This document shows positions 36,199 to 48,340 of a stretch of DNA of 64,000 nt, piece after piece. Each line of letters begins with the position of its first letter. Position 1 is the stretch's first letter. The notes under the pieces were generated by a model, which saw only the letters and a list, made by a program, of their open reading frames with translations, did no database searches and was not told the origin of the DNA. Origin of the DNA: Benincasa hispida (Eukaryota > Streptophyta > Magnoliopsida > Cucurbitales > Cucurbitaceae); contig NC_052356.1 in the NCBI RefSeq assembly GCF_009727055.1, positions 5,449,363 through 5,513,362 of the forward strand, given 5' to 3'. Made by a program: the position numbers and the translations under genes.

Positions 36199-36405
36199 TG
36201 TCGAAAATAGCATTTTACCCTAGGTTTTTTTTTTAGTAATTTCATGTACCCTAGGACTTCCCATTGTCTATTTAGTTGGCTTGTTCTCTTGTACTTTGTG
36301 TATCAAACCAATAATAAAAAATAAGTCTCAATCGTGGTTTTTTCTCCCTATTCTAAGATTTTTTACGTAAACTGTGTGTTCGTTTCTTGTTTTCTCTTTT
36401 CATCA
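36199..36405 (+). repeat. 5' LTR of the copia element
   Basis: It begins TGTCGAAAATAG and ends TTTTCATCA. It aligns with 41526-41727 end to end with scattered substitutions and small indels. An AATAATAAAAAATAAG word near 36310 may serve as the polyadenylation region. Confidence 0.93.
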
Positions 36406-38035
36406 TGGTATCAGAGCAAGGGGACGAAACCCTAGCCGTCATCGACGAGAATCGACCACAACCTTCTTCAGCAGTCATCGTGGGGATCAGTGGGGCTGTG
36501 AATGTCGATATCACAGCAACCGTCCAAGCAGCCGTCGAGCGTTACCTCCAAGCCACGTTGCCTCATCTTATTCCAACTGTCGTTCATGTCCAGCAGTCGG
36601 TCGAAGGAAGCCAGCCGAGCCGTTTGCCTCAAATCGGAGCGTCGATCAGTGGTCAGAACCGTTCAATCTTCGAAGCCCAGCCGATTGGAGCCGCTCCTTA
36701 GCAGATCGCGTCGAGCCCAGCCGATGCGTCGTACCCAGAAGTCGTGGCTGGATACCCTCGATCGCGTCTTCCACCTGCGCAAACCCTAGTCGATGGACAG
36801 TTTCAGATGATTCCGGTGCAGTCCCTTCAGTCGCAGCCTTCAGTCGGGATTTTCTCTAGTTGAGCTGAGCCAAGCAACTTGTCGGTCAGAGGTTCCTCGT
36901 TTAGCCGCACCAACTCTGGCCCTTCTTTCCCTTTGGCTCCCTCCGCAGCGTTTGATGCTCGGGGCTAGGCTCCCTCAACCGATCTCTTCCAACCAGTGAT
37001 GGGACCGGGGTCTAATGAACAGAAAATTCCAGCTGCACCTTGTAGCAGCGGCACGACTTAATGTCTTAGCGAGATTCAACATTGTTTGCTTATCTCCAAC
37101 AACAAGCAGCAGACTTCGGAACAATCCTTGGCACAAATCCACAACTAGAATTCTACTCTGAGGATCTGGTAACCTCTTTCTCTATTTTACCCAATACGAA
37201 TTATTTGTTTGGTTTGATGGTCAATTCTACAGGGTTCATCATTGGAGAAAAGTTGAATGACCAGGATTATTTTTCCTGGTCACAATCAATCAGAATGACA
37301 CTGGAAAGGAGACATAAGTTTGGGTACTTGACGGGGGAGATACTAAAACCCCAACTGAGTGATCCACAAGAACGTATTTGGAAAGGAGAAGACTCTTTGT
37401 TACGGTCAGTTCTTGTTAACAGTATGGAAACCCAAATTGACAGACCATTACTGTATGCTGCAACCGCCAAGGATATTTGGGATACTGTGCATAAGCTTTA
37501 CTTAAAAAGGCAGAATGCGTCTCAACTGTACACTACGCAAGCAGGTCCACGAATGCAAATAAGGGACCATGGATGTAACATCCTATTTTAATAAACTATC
37601 CCTGTTGTGGCGAGAAATGGATCTTTGACGAGAAATAGTTTGGAATTGTGCACAGTATTTGAAGATTGAAGAAGCTAATCGGGTCTCTGACTTCTTAGCT
37701 GGGTTGAACTCTAAATTCGATGTCGTTCGAAGTCGAATATTGGGCCAACGACCTATACTCTCTCTCATGGAAGTGTGTTCAGAGATACGGCTGGAAGATG
37801 ACAGATCGAGTGCTATGAACAACCCAGTTAGCACTTCAACTGAGGCTGCGACCTTTGCTACAAAATCTTCCAGCTCTGACGGCGATAAGAAACCCACCCC
37901 TGTCTGTGACATTGCAAAAAGCCGTGACATACAAAAAACCAGTGTTGGAAGCTACATGGACGACCTTCGAACAGTAAACGTCGCCAGTCACATGACAAAT
38001 CAAACCTTGGACATGCCCTTGTGAGTGATTCAACA
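36405..38035 (+). pseudogene. Copia gag, broken
   Basis: Gag forms the virus-like particle. The frame starts at 36405 (MVSEQGDET) and is stopped at 36701. The conserved core is open at 37082-37591, with GEKLNDQDYFSWSQSIRMTL and IWDTVHKLYL of the UBN2/retrotran_gag family, and continues at 37659-38024 with FLAGLNSKFDVVRSRIL and SLMEVCSEIRLED. Stops and shifts near 36862, 37590 and 37650 separate the parts. No clear CCHC zinc knuckle remains. Confidence 0.85.
36406..36417 (+). promoter_or_regulatory. Primer-binding site, initiator Met-tRNA type
   Basis: TGGTATCAGAGC starts at the base after the LTR. The ATG at 36405-36407 (last LTR base plus first two of this site) opens the gag frame MVSEQGDE. 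Confidence 0.93.
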
Positions 38036-38090
38036 AATGAGAATTCTCAGCATCAATCCCCAACAGATAGTAAGACCAATCTAAGTACAG

Positions 38091-39500
38091 TTGGGGTTAG
38101 TGCCATCACATAGTCAGGTACGATTCAATCTTTTGGCTTTATTAGTATTAATGATAAAAAACCTTGGATTGTTGACTCAGGGGCTATATATCATCTTACT
38201 GGCTCATCTGATCAATTTCTTTCATACTGTTCGAGTGCTGGTAATGAACGGATTAGAATCGCAGATGGGTCATTTGCCCCTGTTGCAGGGAAAGGATATG
38301 TGTCTCCGTTTGAGGGTTTGGTACTGCGTGATGTATTGCATGTTCCTAAGATCTCATATAATTTATTGTCTATAAGTAAAATTACAAGAGATCTGAGTTG
38401 TCAGGTAGTTTTTTCACTCGGCTCTGTTTTATTTCAGGATTTGAGCTTGGGGACGACGATTGACACTACCCGACACGATAGGAGGTTCTACTTCCTGACT
38501 GATGATACTTCCTCTAGGAATGATTATAGGACTAGTCTCGTTTCTTTAAATTTTTCTACTTTTGAGAATGACTTTTTGTTATGATATTATCACTTAGGAC
38601 ATCTAAATTTTCAATACATGAAATATTTGTTTTCGCATTGATTTTGCAATATTAATATATCTTCTTTAAACTGTGATGTTTGTATTCGTGCCAAACAGAG
38701 TCGTGTCTCCTTTCACTCTCAGCCCTACAAACCGTCCAGACTCTTCACCTTAGATCATAGTGATGTCTGGGGTCTTTCACCAACCACTACCTCCACAGGG
38801 AAACGCTGGTTTGTCACCTTTATAGACGACCACACTCGGCTTACTTGGATCTTTCTTCTCACTGATAAGTTCGATGTGTTGTTTGTATTCCAATAATTCT
38901 ATGCTATTGTGGAAACCCAATTTAATGCAAAGATTGGTATTCTGAGAAGTGACAATGGGCGAGAGTTCTTTAACGCCTCTTTCTGGGACTTCCTCACAAA
39001 GTTCCTCACTAAAGGGATTATCCACCAAAGTTCGTATGCTTATACTCCCCAGTGAAATGGGGTAGCCGAGAGGAAAAATCGTCATTTGGTGGAAGTCGTT
39101 CGTTCCTTAATGCTATCCACATCTCTCTCATCTTACCTATAGGGGGATGCTATTCTCACTGCCGCTCACTTAATCAACCGAATGCCCTTTCGAGTTCTCA
39201 ACTTTCAAAACCTGTTGGATTGTTTTAAAGAGTCATACCCAACTACTCGTTTAATCTCAGATGCGCTTTGGGTATTTGGCTGTGTTGCCTTTGTTCATTC
39301 CCATGGTTCAAACCGCACGAAATTCACCCCTCGTGCTAAAAAATGTATCTTTGTTGGGTATCCTCTCCATCACCGTGGGTAAATGTTACCACCCGTTATC
39401 TCGCAAATATTTTGTTTCCATGGATATCATCTTTCTTGAGGATCAACAATTCTTTCCCATTAGCCATCTTCAGAGGGAGAACTCTAGTGAAGAGGCTAAC
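38091..39500 (+). pseudogene. Copia protease and integrase, broken
   Basis: The protease active site DSG lies in WIVDSGAIYHL (about 38165-38200). The GAG-pre-integrase part (HLGHLNFQYMK, CDVCIRAKQSR) is at 38590-38710. The integrase core follows, with the first catalytic Asp in LFTLDHSDVWG (about 38750), RSDNGREFF (about 38950) and GVAERKNRH (about 39060). The C-terminal KKCIFVGYP word is near 39345. In-frame stops occur at about 38894, 39054 and 39138. Confidence 0.88.
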
Positions 39501-39688
39501 TGATCCACGTCTATAGTTCCTTAGAGTCATCTCCGATTCCTAAACATATCGACCCTGTTCTTCCTACCAACCAAGTCCCATACTATAGGAAGAATCTTAG
39601 GAAGGAAATAGCGCCACCTGTCGCATCTCCGGCTCCAGTCCATGAGTCAGACCTAACATCAGGTACGTGTATTCCTGAAATTAATGAT

Positions 39689-41392
39689 ATGGATACTTGT
39701 GCTGAGACTAATGGTTGCAGAGAGAAAAAAGGCGAAGAAGGTGCTGACAGCACCACTATGGCAGATGGAGAGACAACTGCGAATAATGATCAGGAAACAA
39801 GTCCGGAAAATGAGAATGATACTAGAGATGGTGATGATATGAAGGGGACCTCTGAAGGTGAAACCCCAGTTGAGGAGACAATCGATCACAATAGGAAACT
39901 TGACAGTATGGAAGAGCATGATGCATCCCTCGATCTCCTGATAACCTTGAGGAAAGGCACTCGATCATGTACGAAGTACCCTATGCACAGTTACATGACG
40001 TACAGTAACCTGTCACCCGAGTTTAGGGCCTTTCCCACCAGTCTAGATACAGGGATGGTACAGAGTAGCATACAGGATGCGATGGAAACTCCTGAATGGA
40101 AGGCTGCTGTCATGGAGAAATTGAGGGCATTTGAGAAAAATGGAACGTGGGATCAGGTGATTCTACCCAAAGGACACAAGACGGTTGGGTGCATATGGGT
40201 CTTTACTATAAAGTATAAGTCTGATGGAACGATTGACTGATACAAGGCCAGGTTGGTTGCCAAAGGCTTTACTTAAACCTTTGGTGTGGATTACCCTGAG
40301 ATGTTCTCTCTCGTAGCTAAGCTTAATACTATCCGGGTATTACTGTCAGTTACAGTGAACAAAGATTGGCCTCTGCATCAACTGGATGTAAAGAATGTAT
40401 TTCTCAAAGGGGAACTTGAAGAGGAAGTCTACATGAGTCTTGCCCCCGAATTTGAGGATCAATTCAAACACCAGGTATGCCGACTAAGGAAGTCTCTATA
40501 TGGGTTGAAATAGTCTCCGAGGGCCTGATTTTTGTAGATTTACCACCTTTGTCAAAGGACAAGGATATACCCAAGGGCACTCAGATCACACACTGTTTAC
40601 AAAGAAGTCAACTTCAGGAAAGGTTGCAGTTCTCATTGTGTTTATCGATGATATTGTGCTTTCTGGTGATGATGATGATGAAATTATGAGACTTAAAGCA
40701 AAGATGGCCAAAGAATTCGAGATTAAAGACCTACTATTGACTTACTAAAAGAAACATGAATGACTGGGTGCAAACCTATTGACACCCCGATTGAATATAA
40801 TTCAAAACTTAGTAATACAGGTAACAGTGTCCCTGTCAACAAAGAGAGGTATCAGCGGTTAGTTGGGAAATTGATCTACTTATCTCACACGAGACCTGCT
40901 ATATCCTATGCAGTTAGTATTGTCAGTTAGTTTATGCAGGTTCCTTATGAGGAACATATGACAGCAGTTGAATGCATTCTACGATATTTGAAGGGAACAC
41001 CTAGTAAGGGTTTGATGTTCAAGAAGTCCGATAAACGTAGCGTTGAAGCTTACACTGATTCTGACTGGGCAGGGTCTGTTGTTGATAGAAAGTCAACATC
41101 TGGATATTGCACATTTGTCTGGGGTAATTTATTGACTTGGAAAAGAAAAAAACAGGGAGTTGTGGTAAGAAGTAGTGTTGAGGCTGAATATCGGGCCATG
41201 AGTTTAGGGATATGTGAAGAAATCTGGTTGATGAAAGTGTTGTCAGATCTTCATCAAGGTAGCGAGCTTCCAATGAAACTGTTTTGTGACAATAAGGCAA
41301 CAATAAGTATTGCAAATAATCTAGTTCAACATGACAGAACAAAACACGTTGAGATTGACAGACATTTCATCAAGAAAAGACTAGACAATTGA
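39689..41392 (+). pseudogene. Copia reverse transcriptase and RNase H, broken
   Basis: Reverse transcriptase runs from MEKLRAFEKNGTWD (about 40110) through GCIWVFTIKYKSDG, PLHQLDVKNVFLKGEL and the catalytic FIDDIVLSG (about 40650). Stops lie at 40228, 40276 and 40512. Near 40735 roughly 25 codons expected between EIKDL and LKET are missing. RNase H (40934-41392) is open and well kept: AYTDSDWAGS, SSVEAEYRAM and LFCDNKATISI hold the catalytic acids. It ends with KHVEIDRHFIK. Confidence 0.9.
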
Positions 41393-41515
41393 AGTATATG
41401 CATTCCTTATGTTCCTTCAAGCCAGCAAGTTGCAGATGTGCTCACAAAAGGGTTGTTCAGACAAAACTTTGATTATTGTGTAAGAGTTGGGCCTTATTGA
41501 TATTTACGCCCCAAC

Positions 41516-41525
41516 TTGAGGGGAG
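41516..41525 (+). promoter_or_regulatory. Polypurine tract of the copia element
   Basis: TTGAGGGGAG directly precedes the 3' LTR, the usual plus-strand primer for copia elements. Confidence 0.8.
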
Positions 41526-41727
41526 CGTCAAAAATAACATTTTACCCTCGGGTTTTTTTAGTAATTTCATGTACCCTAGGGCTTCCCATTGTCTATTTAT
41601 TTGGCCTGTTCTCTTGTACTCTATGTATCAAACCAATAATAAAAATAAGTCTCAATCGTGGTGTTTTCTCCCTATTCTAAGGTTTTCCATGTAAACTGTG
41701 TTCGTTTCTCGTTTTCTTTTTTCATCA
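41526..41727 (+). repeat. 3' LTR of the copia element
   Basis: It matches the 5' LTR. Its first base pair reads CG where the 5' LTR has TG, and it ends TTTTTCATCA. Confidence 0.93.
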
Positions 41728-42547
41728 TGTTTCACATTGTTACAAATGAATCAAAAGGTAAAAACTCGTCTTAAAAAACCTGTTTGGTTTATTTCTCTTC
41801 AGATGTGTCAAAGAAGTCATCTAGCTGCACAACTCCAAATAACCTTGGCTTTTTCTTTGAGATTCCACCCACCAAGCTTCATTCATCAACCACTCATCTA
41901 TTTTGGTACGAAGGCAAGTTTGGACCCTAACTTCAAACTCCAAAATTCAATCTTTTAGGTCATAGGGAAATGCAAGAAAAGATGGTCTACGTCCTCATCC
42001 TCTTTGAAACTGCAAACACAAACCGAAAGAGACTAGTCCCACTGAGGGATTTTTCTTTGCATTGCAGATTATCCATTCCATTGTATTAAGATTTGTGTAA
42101 GTTAAGCATGAAACGAACAACTTCACCATTTTAGGGATCAATACGTCTAATCAAGTCAATTATGGGTGAACAAACTCCTCTAGGGGTGGTTAAACTTCAT
42201 AAAGGCTAACTTGGATTTTAATCCCCCCAAATCTTCAAGGCTCCATCTCATTTTAGCATGATCAGTGTTCATGATTATCCAATTAAGCTTATCAACCAAG
42301 GATAACTGCCCAACGCCCAATCATACAAGCCCTTTCCCAGGTCGGGGTCCCAAGTCTGATGATGAGGAACTCAATAATATGTGACAATGATTCTTTTAAA
42401 TGGAGATAGCATACAAATCAGGGTAGGGTAGGTAAATGAGCAAATGGATTAGGGTCAGCCCATTTATCCTCCCAAAAACAAAATTTCCTCCCATTTTCCA
42501 CTTTGGAAGAAATTGACTCGAGAAAGCCCGCTTTGTCCTTATCAATC
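41728..42547 (-). pseudogene. LINE reverse-transcriptase C-terminal region (zf-RVT), decayed
   Basis: On the minus strand the text EDEDVDHLFLHFP (about 41975-42015) is the zf-RVT signature that ends plant L1-type LINE proteins. It is followed by KEKAKVIWSCA (about 41830-41865) and a TASFGGF-like word across the copia site. Upstream are WSLEDLGG (42220 area), ENGRKFCFWEDKWADP (about 42460-42510) and DKDKAGFLESISSK. Several stops and at least one frameshift break the frame. The piece continues at 45485-45551 beyond the next insertion. Confidence 0.75.
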
Positions 42548-42873
42548 TGTTAGGATCCCACCTAACAAGAGGGTACTCAAGAACACATTAACAACTCAGG
42601 GACAATGAAATGTAAAATTATATGGATTAACAATGTACTATGATATCATAAGAACGGATAACAAGATAAATCCTACCCTTTCAAGAGGGCTAGTCTCTCC
42701 CAAATTCTGAAAAGAAATTCCACAAAATTCTTCATCCCTCCTCTCAACCCACTCCCTCTAATTATAACCAAAAGCCCTAACCAAATCACTATCTAATTAC
42801 TAATTTGCCCCGTTTAATACTTATCATAATATTTACTAATAATCCTACTATTCCTAGAACTAGGGGTCTTACA
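42548..42873 (-). repeat. 3' LTR of the LARD-like element
   Basis: About 326 bp, highly similar to 45156-45484, with small indels such as a missing GGAAATTT segment. Confidence 0.9.
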
Positions 42874-45140
42874 TTATTCTGCCCTTCGAAGACACCTTGT
42901 CCTCAAGGTGTGCTTACAAAACACAACAAAAATTTAAGTTTGTTTGTCTGTCTGTCTGTTTGTTTGTTTTTTTTTTTAAAATTTATTTATTTAACATAAT
43001 GAAAATAAAGAACCTAAACCAGCAGCCTTCTCATCAACCTTGACCACAAATTGGGTTTCAATTTCTTCCCTTGGGCTCAACCAGGCCCAGTCCTCAACCC
43101 GTGAATCCATATTCTTCTTTCTTCATTTCCACTGGCGTTGTTCTTCTCTAATGGGCTAGGCCCATTCTCAATTTGTTGCCCAAAACAACACAGTAGCCTT
43201 TTCTTAAGTAATCCCCACTTTCTATATAGAATATAACAACCCCTTATTGCCCCAAATGTTTCTTCAAACGACGGGCCCATACATCATTATCTTTCTTAAA
43301 TGTAACCGTGGACTTCTAGTCATCCCAATCCATAATCAAGCTCAGAACCATGCAATCTTTTGTTTTTTGTTTTTTTTGTTTTTAAAATTCCGTGGCCTTG
43401 TCTCCAGATACAATTTCCTTCTAACCTCAAAAACAAGATGGGCTTCCATTGATTCCCTTGTCTTCAGCCCGTAAAACAGCCCAAGAACACAAAATTTCCC
43501 AATCATATTTCTTCTCATTAGACATGTGAACGAGCCCATCTTCACGCCATCTGTACTTGTGTTGAAAATTGAAGTTTCTCCTCTCTTCAGTTTTGGAAAG
43601 CCATTGGGCTTTAACTAATGCAATTGGATATGGCCCAATAAGCAACTAAGGACTCCACAATAGTTTTGGACCTTTCTTCTCACGATACATGTGATCATGG
43701 TAAATAGATAAATAGCCCAAGCAGGTCCAGCCCATTATGAAGTCGAAAATCCTGCTGCCACCGTGTCCCTTTAATGGCTCCACACACGATTTTCCTCTCC
43801 AAATTCCTCAATTTAAATTCTACTTCCTCAGTTGAGATCAGGCCAAAATAATGGGCCTCAATTGTATTTGAAATAAACTCAAGCCCATTCGAAAAATTAC
43901 CGCCCACATCCACATAATTAGGGTTAGTTATTTTTGCCTCAAATTCCCACTTTCTTATCATCTTTTGCCATATCATTGTCTTTTTTTTTTCCTCCACGAA
44001 ATTTATCCTAACCTTCATCCATCGCGCCGTCTTCTTCATCTCTAACTGCATGCCTCCTATCGTTTCAAGCAACGCTGTTGTCAATCTCTCTATCATACGC
44101 CAATAACCGTTGATGTTCGGCAGTTCAGATGGTCGTTCAACTCTGTCGCACATCATCCTAACCTTTTCTTCTTGCCATCGGCCTCCCCTGTTATATGTCT
44201 CCTTATCCGATCACCATAACTTGACCTTGTCTTTGCTGTTCAGTGCCTCCGATCTCATCGTTCTCCCACTGTCTTCGACTTTGCGCAATCGTTAGTGAGT
44301 CCTTCAGTCGTCGTCGTTTCGTCTGTCGATTGCTTTGCCATCTCAGCCAATCAACCGTCGGCGTTTTCTTTCTCCCCTTTGGCCAACGCTTTTTCACTTG
44401 AGTCTTCATCTTTGGCCCCATAAGCAACCCTAGCTGACCTTCCTCCGAATTTTCTCGATGGTTGCCCTTCCTCGATCCTTTCACTCACTCTTCACAGAAC
44501 TCGCACCCACTCCTTCCTCGAAATTTCACCTCTAACCATGTTGGTTTTTACCGTCGGTAATGTTCTCCCTTGATTTCTCCTTCATGGTCATTGTTCTCCA
44601 GGCTCTCCACAATCCTTTCATGCCATTTCCAACGACCTCTTCCCTAAAATTTCATCTTTGCTCGATTCGTCATTTGTCGCCTTTTTTTTTTGGCCACGTC
44701 CTTGGTTTTCCAGTCATTTGCTCGTCGGATCTCCTTTTCTCACGTTTCTTCTTCCGCACACTCCTTCGCCTCTTTGAACACAGGTTTGTCGTGATGTTCT
44801 CCTTTTTTTCACGCCATTCTTGTTCCATCCCTGTTTTTATCTGGGGCTTCTCCTTCCTTTTCTTCTTGCCTGATCGATCCATTCCCCCTCGTTTTTCTGG
44901 AGGTGCCCTAGGGTAGGACCTTTGTCTTCAGGCCACTTTTCGAACTCGTCTAGGTAGTTTTCGAACAATGTTTTCCTTCTCTTCTTTGATGGCTGCTAGT
45001 CTTCTTTCTTCTCTCTTTGTCTTCACATCCTTACAGGTAACCCTTCATTGTTTGTTGCATTGATTCTAGGATCTCAAATACCTTCAAAAGCTTATCACAC
45101 ATTGCATCTGAATCCTTAGCGATATTCCCAGAACGAATGG

Positions 45141-45152
45141 GCTCTGATACCA
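45141..45152 (-). promoter_or_regulatory. Primer-binding site of the LARD-like element
   Basis: The complement of TGGTATCAGAGC, three bases from the LTR at 45156. Confidence 0.9.
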
Positions 45153-45155
45153 ATT

Positions 45156-45484
45156 TGTTAGGATCCCACCTAACAAGAGGGTACTCAAGAACACATTAAC
45201 TCAAGGACACTGAAATGTAGAATTATATGGAAATTTATTAACAATATACTATAATATCGTAAGAACAGATAACAAGATAAACCCTAGCTTTTCGAGAGGG
45301 CTAGTCTCTCCCAAATTCCCAAAGGAAATTCCACAAAATTCTTCATCCTTCCTCTCAACCCACTCCCTCTATTTATAACCAAAAGCCTTAACCAACTCAC
45401 TATCTAATTACTAGTTTGTCCATTCTAATACTTATCATAATATTTACTAATAATCCTACTATTCTCAGAACTAGGGGTCTTACA
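45156..45484 (-). repeat. 5' LTR of the LARD-like element
   Basis: On the minus strand it begins TGTAAGACCCCTAGTTC and holds a TATAAATAGAGG box (about 45368-45379), the likely promoter. It ends GGGATCCTAACA. Confidence 0.9.
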
Positions 45485-45551
45485 CAATCTCTTTCCATCA
45501 TCTATTACCCTTTAGGTACTTATTCACAATAGGCAACCACTCATGAGAGTT
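45485..45551 (-). pseudogene. LINE fragment between two insertions
   Basis: A 67-base piece whose minus-strand text SHEWLPIVNKYLKGNR joins the EIDKDKAG part beyond the LARD-like element to the ALWGRVVTTIYDW part at 56835. The last nine bases (45543-45551) are the MULE target duplication. Confidence 0.65.
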
Positions 45552-46036
45552 GGGAAATTTGTACGGATGACCCAATGTCAAATGACCAATTTTTTAAAAA
45601 TAAAGTCAATTGACCCTCTATTGACATCATCGTCATACCAAATTACGTAGATTGCCCTCACAAGTGCCTCACGAGGTAAGTCTCGCTCTCGTCTGATTAA
45701 ACACTCTCGCTCTCGCTTGAAATTCTTTGGTTTGATGTGATTGCTTGTCATTGTACGAATGATTTGATAATTTTCATGACGGAAGCCTCAAATCAATAAT
45801 ACCTAACACAATACAATGATGATTTCTTTAAACTCTAAACTCCATTTCAACGGTGATTACTTATCTGGTTTTCGACGGTGTTTTATTGAACGAAGATTTT
45901 TCGAACGAGATTTTCAAGACGAGACTTTTTCAGAACGGAACAGGTTTTTCAGAAAGGTGTTTCATTATTTTGAGTCTGTTTAATTATTTTTGCTGTATTA
46001 TTTCTGGAAAGGTAGCATTACGAAATTTTGTATTGG

Positions 46037-46120
46037 GAGAGAGAGAGCGAGAGATAGAACGAGAGTGAGAAAGAGCAAGAGTAAGAGTAAGAGTGAGAGC
46101 AAGAGTAAGAGAGAGCGAGA
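46037..46120 (+). repeat. GAGAGA/GAGAGC low-complexity tract in the left MULE arm
   Basis: Purine-rich hexamer-like units. The corresponding tract in the right arm (about 56299-56348) is shorter, so it accounts for part of the length difference between the arms. Confidence 0.8.
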
Positions 46121-46495
46121 TTACACTTCAATTGCTTGTACAATTTAATGACAAATGTTCTCTTGTTTTGTATGATGACAGAAAAGTGTCTACTTATTTG
46201 ATATGGAGGTGATTGGGATGAGAATGAAAGTTCGTATATTGGGGGAAAGTTAACAGGAATCATTGTGCTTGTTTTATTGAAATATGAAGAACTTAAATCT
46301 CACATTTACAGGGTTACAAATGTCAGTTTATCAGAGTTTGATATTATATTGAGAGTTAAATATAAACTTATGTTGGGCGTGAATTCCAAGTTGATTGTAT
46401 TCCTGTGTTTATTGTACTCATACGTAACATTAATTTCTCACAGTTAAATTCAGCATCATTTGATTCTACTAGGAGTTTTAGTCCAAGTGGGAGTT

Positions 46496-48340
46496 TGTTG
46501 GATGTTATGTCCTAAAACTCGTAGTTTGTAATATCATATTCTTGTTCAATAAAACTGTTATTGAAAATCTTTAGTAAAATTAAATTATATATTCATGAAT
46601 CCAATAAACTAAGGATCCGAGACTATTAAGTTTAAGTTTCAACTTTATGTGGTGGCATAAATGTGGATCAAGTTCAAATATATTGCCAAAATGGTCTATA
46701 GTATATGAATAAGGTTGGGCTCTTATTCTGGGGATAGTATGGATGCGTCTCATTTTGTAGTTAGTACAAACGATGTGATCCTAAACCGTTCATGTGGAGA
46801 TATGAAAGTGGGGACATCCTATATAAAGAGTTTACATAAGACTGAACCATGAAATAGTCACTTTTTACGTTCTAAATACTGTTTTATGTATAAAATTGAC
46901 TATTTCGTTAATTGATGACTTATGTAACTTAATCTTAATCCTGAGCTAACTATGAACTCCTGTTCACTCGAAATTATCCTTAGATCTGCATAAGTGAGGG
47001 CAGCTCATTAGGGTAAGATCAGGTGGATAGTTGGGAACATAGGGTGCAAGACGGAATTCACTCTTACCCGTTATAGGGATAGTAGATAGATTGTTTCTTT
47101 TAGTACTGAATCTAGGTCTTGAACAAGGGCCCCCACCATCTCTTTGGCTCGAGAGGAGTTCGGTTTATAGGTTGGACCTTAAATCCATTGTTCATTAGAG
47201 GATCAGTGGAACTTAAGAAATAAGATGTAGTATTGGGAGTAAAACGATTTTTATGACTCAGCCGAGATTACGAATAACCTGTGAAAGATTAACTTACTAA
47301 TCATGGTTATATCATATGGACACACATATATCTATAGTGATGGGAGTGCAACTACGAGACTATAGTGGAATGATCTATAGGTTCATTAGGTTTCCCTACT
47401 AGCTCATATTGAATAAACTTAGAACAGTATGATAGAATGATTCGAATTAAATGAAGAGAGAGAAACCGACAAGTATATGTGATATAGTGGTCGGTTTTCA
47501 GTTTAGAGATACAACTTTAATGATTAAATATGATTTAAATATAAAAAATATGAATACGTTCATATTCGGAAGCTCGAAAATAATGGAAATGGTCAAAGAT
47601 GTAAAAAGTCAAAGAATTGACTTTTGACTTTGAAAAGTCAAACTTTAACCGATTTTATATTCAAATGTGATTTGAATTTCGAGAAAATGAATATGGATTC
47701 ATGCTCGGGAGGTCAAAATTAGTCAACACAGAAAAATCATAAAAAGTCAAAATGTTGACTTTTCAGTCAAAATTTGACTTTGACAAAATGACCATTTTGC
47801 CCTTTGACTAAATAGTGGGAAAATCCAAACTTTTTGTTGGATAATTCCACTAATAAGATAGTGGGCTAGGTGTTGGCTTATAGTGGAGACATCAAGCCCA
47901 CTTAGATAGTGAATTTTGAGGTGTTGGGTTTTATGAATTTGTTTCATGCAATTTTTGCATGGTTTTTTTCTATAAATTTGGGCTTTCAATTTGAATAGAA
48001 GACTTTTTGATAAGTTTCCCAAAATTAGTTTCTAAATTGGGTTGGAAAAAATCAAATTTTTCGAGAAATAACAAAACCCAAACCCAACCCAAAAAAAGAT
48101 CCATCTCCTATTTCCATCTCCTTCTCTCTTTTGCTTTCTTCATCCATCGGGTCCCACAACCCGGTTCTAAGTCCAGAGAATAGTAGGTCAGCTCTAGTGG
48201 TTGCTCGGTTCGTGTTCAGGCGAATATAGAAGCATTTTGGGAGTTTCAAAGGTAATATTTCAAAAAACCCTAATTAATTAATTTAGGGTGTATGTTATTT
48301 TCTGTGCAATTAAAGTAAAATTGGTCCTCAATTCTGCTGC
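46496..48340 (+). repeat. Copia LTR, plus orientation, 3' end truncated
   Basis: It starts TGTTGGATGTTATGTCC just after the purine-rich GTCCAAGTGGGAGTTT. It matches the reverse complement of 49975-51956 until GGTCCTCAATTC-GCTGC, where the last 25 or so bases of the LTR are missing and pol sequence begins. Same family as the LTRs at 18.5-23.9 kb. Confidence 0.88.

Larger units (their letters stand above)
36199..41727 (+). mobile_element. Complete but decayed copia LTR retrotransposon, 5,529 bp, TSD TGTTT
   Basis: The LTRs are 36199-36405 (207 bp) and 41526-41727 (202 bp). TGTTT occurs on both sides (36194-36198 and 41728-41732). The primer-binding site TGGTATCAGAGC begins at 36406 directly after the LTR, and the polypurine tract is TTGAGGGGAG at 41516-41525. 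Domain order is gag, protease, integrase, reverse transcriptase, RNase H, which defines Ty1/copia. Many stops and frameshifts, plus a deletion within reverse transcriptase near 40735, make it non-autonomous. It is inserted in a LINE. Confidence 0.95.
42548..45484 (-). mobile_element. Non-autonomous LTR retrotransposon (LARD-like), 2,937 bp, TSD CAATC
   Basis: Direct LTRs are 42548-42873 (326 bp) and 45156-45484 (329 bp), beginning TGTTAGGATCC and ending CTTACA on the plus strand. The primer-binding site lies at 45141-45152, read on the minus strand, so the 5' LTR is the right one. CAATC flanks both ends (42543-42547 and 45485-45489). The 2.28-kb interior has no recognisable gag or pol. Its longest minus-strand frame (44156-43695, 153 residues) has no known domain. 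It is inserted in the LINE. Confidence 0.92.
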
